From Candidatus Zixiibacteriota bacterium (GTDB taxonomy: Bacteria > Zixibacteria > MSB-5A5 > WJJR01): a stretch of DNA of 24,758 bases. The notes under the pieces are model-generated. The model ran no database searches. It was not told where the DNA came from and saw only the letters and a program-made list of their open reading frames with translations. How positions within the stretch are numbered: position 1 is the stretch's first letter; each line of letters opens with the position of its first letter. Positions 16,701 to 23,401 of the stretch are shown in pieces. The position numbers were made by a program, and so were the translations under genes. Location: positions 1 to 24,758 of the forward strand of contig WJJR01000507.1 in the NCBI GenBank assembly GCA_014729565.1, read 5' to 3'.

Positions 16701-19700
16701 CCTGAATATCCGAGTCGATGTGGATCCACTCGCAATACTGGTTCGCGTAGTCTTTCAGGCAATCCGGTGCACATGGATCGTAGACAACGCGAATCGTATC
16801 CGGCTCCACCTGGACGTGCGACTGATCGCAGATGCTCTCGACGACCAGCTTCACGCAGACTGAATCCGTGAACGATTCACCCAAGCCCGACTTCGCGCCC
16901 GGAACGACCTCGGCCTCGACATAGATCTTCTCCATGTACGTGCCCGGTCCCAGGCCGGTGATGTCGACAAAGACATCGAAGAACGAGTCGGTGGTGCCGG
17001 TATCCGGCTGGGCATCGGCCCAATCGATGGCTTCATTCAAGGTCCAGAACAGTTCCGCACCACAGCCGGTATTCTCAACCGTCACTTGCTGCGGATCCGG
17101 ATTGGTGTCGTTCTGGACCGCGTAGAAGTAAAGCGTATCCGGTGTGACCACGAGGTCCGGATCGGACAGCTCAAACACGGTGACTTTAAATGTACATTCG
17201 TTTGTGTTGCCTGCCGCATCGGTCACGGTGCAGAGCACGTCGGTCGTGCCAATCGGGAAGACCGAACCCGACGGCGGCACGCACTCGAGCGTCGCGCCGG
17301 GGCAGTTGTCATCATACGTTGTCGAATACTCGACCACCGCGCCGGTGTCGCCGCACGGGACTTCCACTAAGATGTCTTCCGGACAGGAAATGGTCGGAAT
17401 CTCATCATCAGTGACACACACGACAAACTGGCAACTGTCAACGTTACCTGCGTCGTCGTACGCATACGCCCAGACGTCGGTGTAGCCGACCGGCCAGACA
17501 CTCAAATCGGGATTGAGCACGACCGATTCGACACCACAATTGTCGTCCGCCTCAATCACCGGCGAGGCGACCACTTCACAGGTGCCCGAATCGGCACTCA
17601 GGAAGATCGTATCCGGACAGAACACGGTCGGTGGTGTCACGTCTTCGACCGTCAATTCAAACGAGCACGAATCCTTGTTGCCGGCGCCGTCCGTCACGAT
17701 CAGCCAGATCGTGTGCGTCCCGACACCAACGATGGTGCCCTGCACCGGATTCTGCGTAATCGCATCAGCCAGCGGACAGTTGTCCGTGACATCGACATCC
17801 GCACCGACGGCGAATTCCGGAAGTTCGTATTCGCAATTCGCATCGGCTTCGGCGGTCTGATCGCCGAGCGTGCAGGCAATCGACGGCGGCGTGTTGTCTT
17901 CCACTGTGATTGTCGCACTGCACGTATCGGCCACGCCGTTCGAGTCGGTCACGATCAAATCGACCGGTGTCTGGCCGAGCGCATACGGACCCTGAGGATC
18001 GAGCTGCAGCACGATGTCCATACCGGTCGAACCGTTGTCGACCATCTCGGGTGTGACGTTGCCTTCGCAATTGCTGTCGGCGTCAACCGTCACATCCTGG
18101 CAGCGCGCCACCAGATCCTCCGACTGCGGGTTCACGGTCACGTCAAACGAACAGGTGTCCGCGTTGCCCGTCTCGTCCTGGACCTCGAACGTGTTGGTCG
18201 TTGTGCCAACCGGGAAGTCCGAACCCGAGGGCAAGCCGGCCAGTTGGTTAACCGGGAGCGCCCCACAGTTGTCGCTGGTTTCAATCGTGTATGTGACCTG
18301 TGCCGTCCCGCCACCCTGAACATCTTCAAACAGCGTAGTGTCATTCGGACAGACGATGACCGGAGGCTCGACGTCGGTAACCTGGACCAGGAACTCACAC
18401 GTGTCGGGGTTGCCCGCATCGTCGGTGGCAATCGCCATCACGGAGGTGATACCGGCCGAGAAGAAGCCCGACGGCGGATCAAAGACAATGTCTACGTCCT
18501 GATCGCAGTTGTCGGTGGCCGTGGCCCGGTTGTTGGCTTCAAAGTCGATATTCGCGCCACATTCACCCGGGTCGCTATCGACAAACCAGTCACCCTCGCA
18601 ACTGATCACCGGCGGCGTGTTATCCTGCACCGTGATCAGCGCGTTGCAGGTGTCGGTGTCGCCCGCATCATTGGCGGCAATCAACATCACCGGGGTCTCG
18701 CCGAGTTCGTACGGTCCCGCCGGGACCAGCGTCAGCGTCGTGTAGCCGGTCGAGCCATTGTCCACATCAGCGGAGTCCACGTCGGCCTGACAGTTGGCGT
18801 CGGCGTCGACAATGACATCCTGGCACGCCGCTACCACCGGAACCTGGCCTTCGGTCACTTCAACATCAAAGTAGCACGTGTCGGCATTGCCGTCGCTGTC
18901 GGTGGCAACCACTTCCACTTCCGTGATGCCCAGCGGGAAGGTTGAACCCGATGCCGGTGTGCTGGTGATGCTTGGGTTCTGGTCGCAGTTGTCCGTCGCG
19001 GTCGGAGTGAAGTCTACCACCGCACCGTTGCCCGGGGAATCTTCCGGGACTGAGATGTCTGACGGACAGGTGACCACGGGCGGAGTGTTATCCACGCCCG
19101 TTAGTTCAGTCGTGAATTGCGCCTCGTTGCCGCACTCATCAGCGACCGTCACGGTCAATTGAATCACTTGACCGCCGGTGATCGTCGTGCTAGGATCGAG
19201 GTCTTGTGTAACAACCAGATCCTGCTCAGCCGTGCAGTTGTCGCTTGCGGACTGCAGCGCTGCAGGACCGATGTTCCCGATCGTTCCTTCGCAATCGATG
19301 GTCACAGGGATCAAGACCGAAGACACGAAGTCGATAATCGTCGGCGCTGCATCATCAAGAATCGTGATCGTCTGAGCGCACTGTGACTCGTTACCGGCCG
19401 CATCAGTGGCCGTCCAAGTGCGCACGATCTGGCCGTCACACTCAGTACCCGTCGTGTCCGCGGTCATCACGACCGACACGCCGGGACAGTTGTCCGTGGC
19501 AGTCACGTTCGCGGGAGCGGGTACGTCGGCGAAGCAGTCAATCTGCACATCGCTCGGGCATCCCGCAAGCGTCGGCGACGTGTTGTCCTGAACCGTGATA
19601 ATCGCATCACAGGTATCGGCCAAACCCTCGGTGTCGGTGACGATTAATTGCACCGGGTTGTCGCCAAGGCTGTACGGACCCGGAGGTTCGAGGTCGTACA

Positions 19701-20442
19701 GCAATGCCCCCGGATCGTCTTCGGCGTCCGACGAGCCGTTGTTCACCTGCTCGCCGTCAACGTCGGCCACACAGCCGGTATCCGCATCCACCACGATGTC
19801 CTGGCAGACTGCGGTCGGCGGCGTATTCGTCGGACCACCGCCGGTCCCCACCGTGATGGTGCCCTTGGTAAATGCCGGCGCCAGGGATACATTGCTCCCA
19901 TCGACAAACTGTGAGTGATTAGCCGGATCGGTACATGTGGTGTCGACTTCAAATGTGCCATCCGAAGCCCCCACATCCACAATCAGCAACAGGGAACCTG
20001 TGGCATCAGAGCCAGCCGTAAGCTGTGCACCAATGATCCTGTTGCGAACGAACATTGCGGCCCAGGGCGTCGCCGTCACGGGGGTGAAGTTCGTGTCCTG
20101 GCTCGCGATCGTCCTGAAGCCATCACCGCACTCCGTAGCGTCCTGTGCACTGTACTGGTTGGTAACAAATACATCGCTCAGGGGTGCCCCAAATCCCAAC
20201 GGCAAACGCTCACGAAAGCGCATCGCCACTTGCGTGGGGAATCCGCCCGGATTCACATCACGCAGAATGAACGGGGCGACGATACCATTCAAAGTCACGT
20301 CATTCGTGATTTGAATCGGAATATCGACACCCGTTTCTCCGACGGTAGCCGTTTGGTCGGGGATAACGACCGAGTTGACCGCCAGGGCCGGCGCGGTACA
20401 CAACACCACCGCGGCGACCGCCAACAAGAGTACTCGTTTCAT
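13711..20442 (-). CDS. Giant secreted HYR/BACON/cohesin-like modular protein
   Basis: 2243 residues from ATG 20442 (AAAGGAGGA about 8 nt upstream; an open extension to 20508 is non-coding in character). Signal peptide 1-21 (RVLLLAVAAVVL, ALA). Modules: cohesin-like N-domain (about 24-205); eleven 75-87-residue immunoglobulin-like repeats (213-1097), eight HYR-like (CP.DI...ATDNC...G.T.V...ATD..GN.DTC) alternating with three of a related type (CQDV.VDAD.NC...GPY.LG.TPV); three BACON-like domains (1098-1430); a cohesin-like domain (1431-1587); two Cys-rich carboxypeptidase-regulatory-like domains (1588-1750); a GDVI module; two W..ISY...LQSIDG repeats (1861-2050); a second GDVI module; FlgD-like tail (2154-2243, NYPNPFNPSTTIQF to KKMTLLK). 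HYR and BACON modules are adhesion or carbohydrate-binding types, so a surface adhesin or matrix role is inferred. Conserved Cys pairs suggest disulfides. Confidence 0.93.
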   Translation of the reverse strand: MKRVLLLAVAAVVLCTAPALAVNSVVIPDQTATVGETGVDIPIQITNDVTLNGIVAPFILRDVNPGGFPTQVAMRFRERLPLGFGAPLSDVFVTNQYSAQDATECGDGFRTIASQDTNFTPVTATPWAAMFVRNRIIGAQLTAGSDATGSLLLIVDVGASDGTFEVDTTCTDPANHSQFVDGSNVSLAPAFTKGTITVGTGGGPTNTPPTAVCQDIVVDADTGCVADVDGEQVNNGSSDAEDDPGALLYDLEPPGPYSLGDNPVQLIVTDTEGLADTCDAIITVQDNTSPTLAGCPSDVQIDCFADVPAPANVTATDNCPGVSVVMTADTTGTECDGQIVRTWTATDAAGNESQCAQTITILDDAAPTIIDFVSSVLIPVTIDCEGTIGNIGPAALQSASDNCTAEQDLVVTQDLDPSTTITGGQVIQLTVTVADECGNEAQFTTELTGVDNTPPVVTCPSDISVPEDSPGNGAVVDFTPTATDNCDQNPSITSTPASGSTFPLGITEVEVVATDSDGNADTCYFDVEVTEGQVPVVAACQDVIVDADANCQADVDSADVDNGSTGYTTLTLVPAGPYELGETPVMLIAANDAGDTDTCNALITVQDNTPPVISCEGDWFVDSDPGECGANIDFEANNRATATDNCDQDVDIVFDPPSGFFSAGITSVMAIATDDAGNPDTCEFLVQVTDVEPPVIVCPNDTTLFEDVQGGGTAQVTYTIETSDNCGALPVNQLAGLPSGSDFPVGTTTNTFEVQDETGNADTCSFDVTVNPQSEDLVARCQDVTVDADSNCEGNVTPEMVDNGSTGMDIVLQLDPQGPYALGQTPVDLIVTDSNGVADTCSATITVEDNTPPSIACTLGDQTAEADANCEYELPEFAVGADVDVTDNCPLADAITQNPVQGTIVGVGTHTIWLIVTDGAGNKDSCSFELTVEDVTPPTVFCPDTIFLSADSGTCEVVASPVIEADDNCGVESVVLNPDLSVWPVGYTDVWAYAYDDAGNVDSCQFVVCVTDDEIPTISCPEDILVEVPCGDTGAVVEYSTTYDDNCPGATLECVPPSGSVFPIGTTDVLCTVTDAAGNTNECTFKVTVFELSDPDLVVTPDTLYFYAVQNDTNPDPQQVTVENTGCGAELFWTLNEAIDWADAQPDTGTTDSFFDVFVDITGLGPGTYMEKIYVEAEVVPGAKSGLGESFTDSVCVKLVVESICDQSHVQVEPDTIRVVYDPCAPDCLKDYANQYCEWIHIDSDIQGCIDGWTGYWDDSTFIESLTPDHGSTPDSALLCLNFDGLEAGTYFECIEFYRVILPAGSKILPDDQLCIEVEVLECCEPILGLDSAYYEFDAVVGGPTPPDQSLDIFNAAPDCPDFSWSATNFDSWLTLSSDTGTTPSTVDLQVDHNGLNPGCYYDTITVSAPAIGSPGIVIVKLCVDEAPIEKEASIMVGNGCGQVGDTVPVMVNFCNNFPATGITAGLAYDTDNIQAIGGDFDGSRVDSINGSKNISIDDINGEICISAVVFDTSLIDTGCGKLATLYFLITSDSECPDTVRIDSTTIEPKGTSGCTPLLTDADQEPVWPSFTAGSVCIECPDVCEICGTVKAVTGAPIPGTTVALKDSLGNIIATTTTDANGEWCFTNLTVGHYSIHASIEGFCDYQSQNILCGGDPLDIVLEECPVGCQICGYTVPGAFVELWAGYPSGSVIDTVTANENGYFCFEPEVAALYNIRIRQDGYCPAIVDVDCGDEIEVALEELPEIPVQPYGADWYSQNATIEGTPIVPGDVIIAMDPDGVICGVTTVETAGTYLIHVIGDDPNTDADEGADEGDEITFYYNCECPLIAPQQWVAFDNNQFDAAFDCSRRTIEIPLCETWTLISFNVLPSSPMVDDVLQSIDGEYRFLYSATCNEGNISWANDRPEVLNDLETMDPCHGYWVLPTGPNVGPIVFEGAPVDVDKDLNLCLGWNAISYLPEEWDERSHALQSIDGYYDYVFTAECDGIQSWAADRPAELNDLDCMKPTKGYWIHMTEAATQTYPTSGYSCQPPAGNLSKVVNRTGRVTVTNRFSDFWSATDMSETGLRPGDVITAKTGTGLLVGEAVVTDKGWFLLHVYGDDKTTSHIDGAVAGEELTFEVNGVTASVNGDTRWLDQESNEVTVFAAGANPVPTSYALLQNYPNPFNPSTTIQFRLPEASEVNLTIYNVLGQEVRSLITGVKEAGTHTVEWDGRDNNGSAVQSGMYFYRIQTPSFTEAKKMTLLK

Positions 20443-20604
20443 GTAATTCGTCCTCCTTTGGAGACAGCTATACCAACTCTGTTTATGTCTACAAATTGAT
20501 GATGACATTCATCACGACTCGAAGGCGGAGAGGAATACTCCAACATTGCGCTGTCAGGGTCAAGCCCACTTTGCCCCCACACGGCTCCCGCAGGCTCGAA
20601 GTCT

Positions 20605-20813
20605 AAACCGGGCATACGACTCAACTTGACACGGCGGGAAGTCTCGAAATGTACCTTCAGATTAATCGTACTTCGTGGCCACGGCGGCGGGGAATCGCAC
20701 ACTGTTGAACCACGTTGCGCGTTTGCACACTTCCATCCAGACAAACGGCTTCCGGTTGGAAGGGTCTGTAACCGACGCAAGATACTGCTTTTCATCCACT
20801 TGTCAAGTCGCAT
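20605..20813 (-). pseudogene. Frameshifted S4-domain (RqcP/Hsp15-like) remnant
   Basis: From an ATG at 20813 the frame reads MRLDKWMKSSILRRLQTL, which aligns without gaps to the start of RqcP/YabO-type S4 proteins (MRLDKFLKVSRLIKRRTL). After TLP the similarity continues one frame over: PEAVCLDGSVQTRN...RRRGHEVRLI, with exactly 17 residues between the two glycines as in the family (G-x17-G-[DH]-E). It then returns to the first frame for INLKVHFETSRRVKL. Two compensating shifts and an in-frame TGA indicate a broken gene of about 70 codons. Intact family members bind rRNA/tRNA on stalled 50S subunits. It lies upstream of the giant protein gene. Confidence 0.5.
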
Positions 20814-21173
20814 AATGTATCACTTTAGCTCCCGGCACCATCGCCGGTTTTGTCAATCAGATAGTGCTCAACCCTCATGACGCATGCTCCGTGCCAAAGC
20901 CGTAAGTGTGCAGTTCGGTGCACTCAACGTCCCACACTGGAGACGCGGCTGAATGAGAGTCATTGTTGGATAAGGTCTTAGATCGATGGCCGATCGTTGG
21001 CGTTGAAGGGGGGCGTCTATATCGTTTGACAGATGCGCAACGGTCTGCACATGTCGGGAGGATCTTCATTATATCCGGGAGTGCTTCATAACTGGAGGTG
21101 ATCGTCGCAGGGGTGTCCTCCATCATATTGTTGTTCAACGTGTTACGGTTGCGTTGACCGCCCACCCTACCGA
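20814..21173. other. Intergenic region, nothing recognised
   Basis: 360 bp with no supported gene. A minus-strand frame starting at tandem ATGs near 21120 runs 83 codons to 20875 but has no ribosome site, no hydrophobic or conserved pattern and many rare-looking residues, so I do not call it. No clear terminator follows the permease gene. Confidence 0.5.
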
Positions 21174-21704
21174 TCATGCCCGCCGTTTGGTCAACGACAC
21201 CAGCCAGGTCAGGACCAAGGCTGCGCCAAAGGCCGTTACGATCGTGGCCCCGGGCGGCAAATCGGCATAGAACGAGATCACCATCCCGAGGACACACACC
21301 ACTAATCCGAATACCCACCCGAAGACCAACCGGCCAACCCGGCCATTCAGGATGAGAATCGCCGCCGCACCCGGGACGACCAGAAGCGAGAACACCAGCA
21401 GGACACCGACGATCTTTACCGATGATGTGACGACAACCGCAAAGGTGCCATAGAAGAGAAAGTCCCACAGACGGATCGGCAGCCCGTCGCGGCGCGCCTG
21501 GTCAACATCGTCGGTGATCGTCCACAAGGGTCGCCGCCACAGCCAGTGCAGCCAGCCGATGACGGCGTAGATAACCGCCGTGCCAATGAGCGAAATGTCC
21601 GGGTTGATCGTTGTCTGTGCGGCCAGCGGTTGTGGCCACAGGCATCCAATGCCCAGCGCAACGCCAAGCAGCGCACAGACAAGAGTGATGCGTATGAAAC
21701 GCAT
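21174..21704 (-). CDS. Half-length ABC-3 (ZnuB/TroC-like) metal permease
   Basis: A 176-residue membrane protein from ATG 21704 (GAAGGGAG 5 nt upstream). Residues 61-170 match the C-terminal half of ABC-3 metal permeases: DVDQARRDGLPIRLWDFLFY (D..A...G), VKIVGVLLVFSLLVVPGAAA, and SFYADLPPGATIV. Full-length family members are about 260-290 residues with 8 membrane helices; here the first half is absent and replaced by a signal-like segment (MRFIRITLVCALLGVALGIG to PLAAQ). No ATPase or substrate-binding protein is in the window. It may be a split subunit working with another permease, or a decayed paralogue. The neighbouring His-rich protein fits a transition-metal (Zn/Mn) theme. The reading frame itself is clean. 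Confidence 0.78.
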   Translation of the reverse strand: MRFIRITLVCALLGVALGIGCLWPQPLAAQTTINPDISLIGTAVIYAVIGWLHWLWRRPLWTITDDVDQARRDGLPIRLWDFLFYGTFAVVVTSSVKIVGVLLVFSLLVVPGAAAILILNGRVGRLVFGWVFGLVVCVLGMVISFYADLPPGATIVTAFGAALVLTWLVSLTKRRA

Positions 21705-21721
21705 ATCGCTCCCTTCAATGG

Positions 21722-21743
21722 TAGCAGCGCTCAAACGCTGCTA
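21722..21743 (-). promoter_or_regulatory. Leader hairpin of the permease gene
   Basis: Perfect 8-bp stem TAGCAGCG / CGCTGCTA with a 6-nt loop ends a few bases before the ribosome site of the permease gene, on the minus-strand transcript. There is no T-run. It may modulate translation or protect an mRNA end; this is inferred. Confidence 0.4.
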
Positions 21744-21774
21744 TGTGTCTGTCTTCAAATGGGAGAACGACCGG

Positions 21775-22056
21775 TCAACCGGACACCGATGGGAGAGCAC
21801 GAGATGCGTGTGGTGTGATGCAAAAGCGAGGTGTGGTGGTCCGACAGAGAATCGGCAATAAAGAAACGACGTGCCACTCGACAAGCGCCACCACGACGAT
21901 CGCAACGATTCCCAGGATTCCGACCGCGGCGATACACAGCCAGCATTCCAGGTGATCGTCGTCGTGATGCACGTGCATACTGGCGCCCACCAGCACGCAC
22001 ATGGCAGCCAAAGCTGCAATGAGCAGTATCGAGCTATGGCGGAGATGACGCAACAT
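21775..22056 (-). CDS. Small membrane protein with His/Asp/Cys metal-binding-like motif
   Basis: A 93-residue protein starting at ATG 22056, 28 nt after the stop of the amidohydrolase gene. An N-terminal hydrophobic helix (about 9-26, ILLIAALAAMCVLVGA) is followed by a dense potential metal site, H28-V-H-H-D-D-D-H35-L-E-C38-W-L-C41, and a second long hydrophobic segment (42-70). The arrangement recalls DUF2946-like or other small His-rich membrane proteins seen beside metal transporters. The C-terminal 20 residues are polar and unremarkable. The next gene downstream is an ABC-3 metal permease fragment, so metal delivery or sensing is a reasonable guess. The ribosome site is weak, so coupling to the upstream gene is likely. 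Confidence 0.65.
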   Translation of the reverse strand: MLRHLRHSSILLIAALAAMCVLVGASMHVHHDDDHLECWLCIAAVGILGIVAIVVVALVEWHVVSLLPILCRTTTPRFCITPHASRALPSVSG

Positions 22057-22084
22057 TGGCGGCTAGTTGTTCAGATCGCCGGCT

Positions 22085-23401
22085 TCAGTTGCCGCTTTGG
22101 CGATCGTACTTCTCCTGATACTTCTGCCACAGTAGCTTTTGTTTGTCAGAGAGATCGACCGTGCGCCCCTGAATGAAGGCGCGTTCGACATGTGAGGTGA
22201 TCTCCAGGATGTCACCGTCGGTGACAATAATCGTGGCGTCCTTACCCGTTTCCAGTGACCCAATCCGCTCGCCCGCGCCGAGAATCCGGGCGGGGTGGAG
22301 GGTGATGGCTCTCAACGCCTCATCCGGAGGGAGTCCAAACGCCGCCGCACGCGCCGCATGATAGGGGAGATTACGCTCATTCGACGCTCCACCCCCGCCG
22401 GCGATGCAAAACGGTACTCCAGCGTCCAGAAGTGTTTTGGCAATCACATACGGCGCATCGTAATCATCGCCGCGGCGCCGCGGATTGCGATACGTTTCCG
22501 AGATAATGACCGGGACATTGCTGCGTTTGAGCAGGTCGATGCATTTGGGTGCATCGTATCCACCGACAATGATCAACTCGACGTCCTCACGTTCAGCAAA
22601 CGCAACCGCCGCCTGAATCTGCTGAATCCCGTCAGCGGCGACCATAATCGGCAGTTCACCATCCAACACGGGCAGCATCGCTTCCCAGCGGATATCGTTG
22701 AGCGGCTCGGCATTCGGTGCCCGTTTGGCGGTCCGGTAGGCGCGGGCATCCTCAAACGCCTGATCCAGTCGTTTCAGTCGTTCATTTCGTTGTTTGGTTT
22801 GTTCTTCGGGCGATGTGCGGCTCCACCAGCCGGTATAGGGTACCATGCGCGGCCAGTCGACCTGCATGGCAACCGGCGCCTTCAGTGTCATATCTTCCCA
22901 CGTCCATCCATCCAAATTGAGCAACGCCGATTGGCCGGACATGATGCCGCTGCGTGGTACTGTCAATGCGGTCAACACGCCATTCGACCGTGTGACCGGA
23001 ATGATTTCACTCGACGGATTCACTGCCACTTCAGCGCGCACGTTCGGATTGACCGGGCCGGTCTCGGCGTAATCACGCGTGGCGCGGACGGCTCCGATTT
23101 CGATTAAGCCGATCCGTGAGTAAGCGTCGATCAGTCCGGGATAGACATGTTTGCCGGTGACATCGATCTGTTCGGTGCCCTCCGGGAGCGATACGTCCGT
23201 CCCGACCGCCGTGACCTGACCGTCTTCAAATAACACGGTGCCATTGGCGATATCGGCGCCACTGACCGTGTGCACTGTCCCACCCACCAGCGCGATCGGA
23301 TGATCCTGAGCAGCCCCGGGAACCTGTGTGCTCGCCCAACCGGTAGTGGCCACTGCGAGGAGAGCGGCCGCCACTGCTGCAAAAAGAGACAGACGGTTCA
23401 T
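22085..23401 (-). CDS. Secreted amidohydrolase-fold protein lacking metal ligands
   Basis: 438 residues; ATG 23401 overlaps the upstream gene's stop by 4 bp (ATGA) and has GGAGG upstream. Signal peptide 1-23 (LSLFAAVAAALLAVATTGWA). The fold is the imidazolonepropionase-like amidohydrolase type, with the composite beta domain (GGTVHTV, GKHVYPGLIDAYS) and the C-terminal NPA-type helix (ALRAITLHPARILGAGERIGSLETGKDA). The metal ligands found in the partner gene are all replaced: HxH is Tyr94/Arg96 (DAYSRIG), the barrel His at IMVAADG (252-258) is Ala, the next at VGGYDAP (279-285) is Gly/Tyr, and the final Asp region is IAGGGGAS (333-340). It is therefore probably not a metal hydrolase itself and may form a complex with the product of the upstream gene. 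Confidence 0.88.
   Translation of the reverse strand: MNRLSLFAAVAAALLAVATTGWASTQVPGAAQDHPIALVGGTVHTVSGADIANGTVLFEDGQVTAVGTDVSLPEGTEQIDVTGKHVYPGLIDAYSRIGLIEIGAVRATRDYAETGPVNPNVRAEVAVNPSSEIIPVTRSNGVLTALTVPRSGIMSGQSALLNLDGWTWEDMTLKAPVAMQVDWPRMVPYTGWWSRTSPEEQTKQRNERLKRLDQAFEDARAYRTAKRAPNAEPLNDIRWEAMLPVLDGELPIMVAADGIQQIQAAVAFAEREDVELIIVGGYDAPKCIDLLKRSNVPVIISETYRNPRRRGDDYDAPYVIAKTLLDAGVPFCIAGGGGASNERNLPYHAARAAAFGLPPDEALRAITLHPARILGAGERIGSLETGKDATIIVTDGDILEITSHVERAFIQGRTVDLSDKQKLLWQKYQEKYDRQSGN

Noticed and set aside
17713..18945. 410-residue plus-strand frame across the giant gene
   Set aside because: Antisense shadow: Arg/His-rich, no family features, and the minus-strand HYR repeats fully explain the DNA. 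The same applies to 13657-14859 and 10932-12056.
20439..20813. 124-codon minus-strand frame as a complete gene
   Set aside because: It overlaps the start region of the giant gene, and only its first 18 residues and one inner stretch resemble an S4 protein; better explained as a frameshifted pseudogene.
20875..21123. 83-codon minus-strand frame downstream of the permease
   Set aside because: No ribosome site, no signal or conserved pattern; treated as intergenic.
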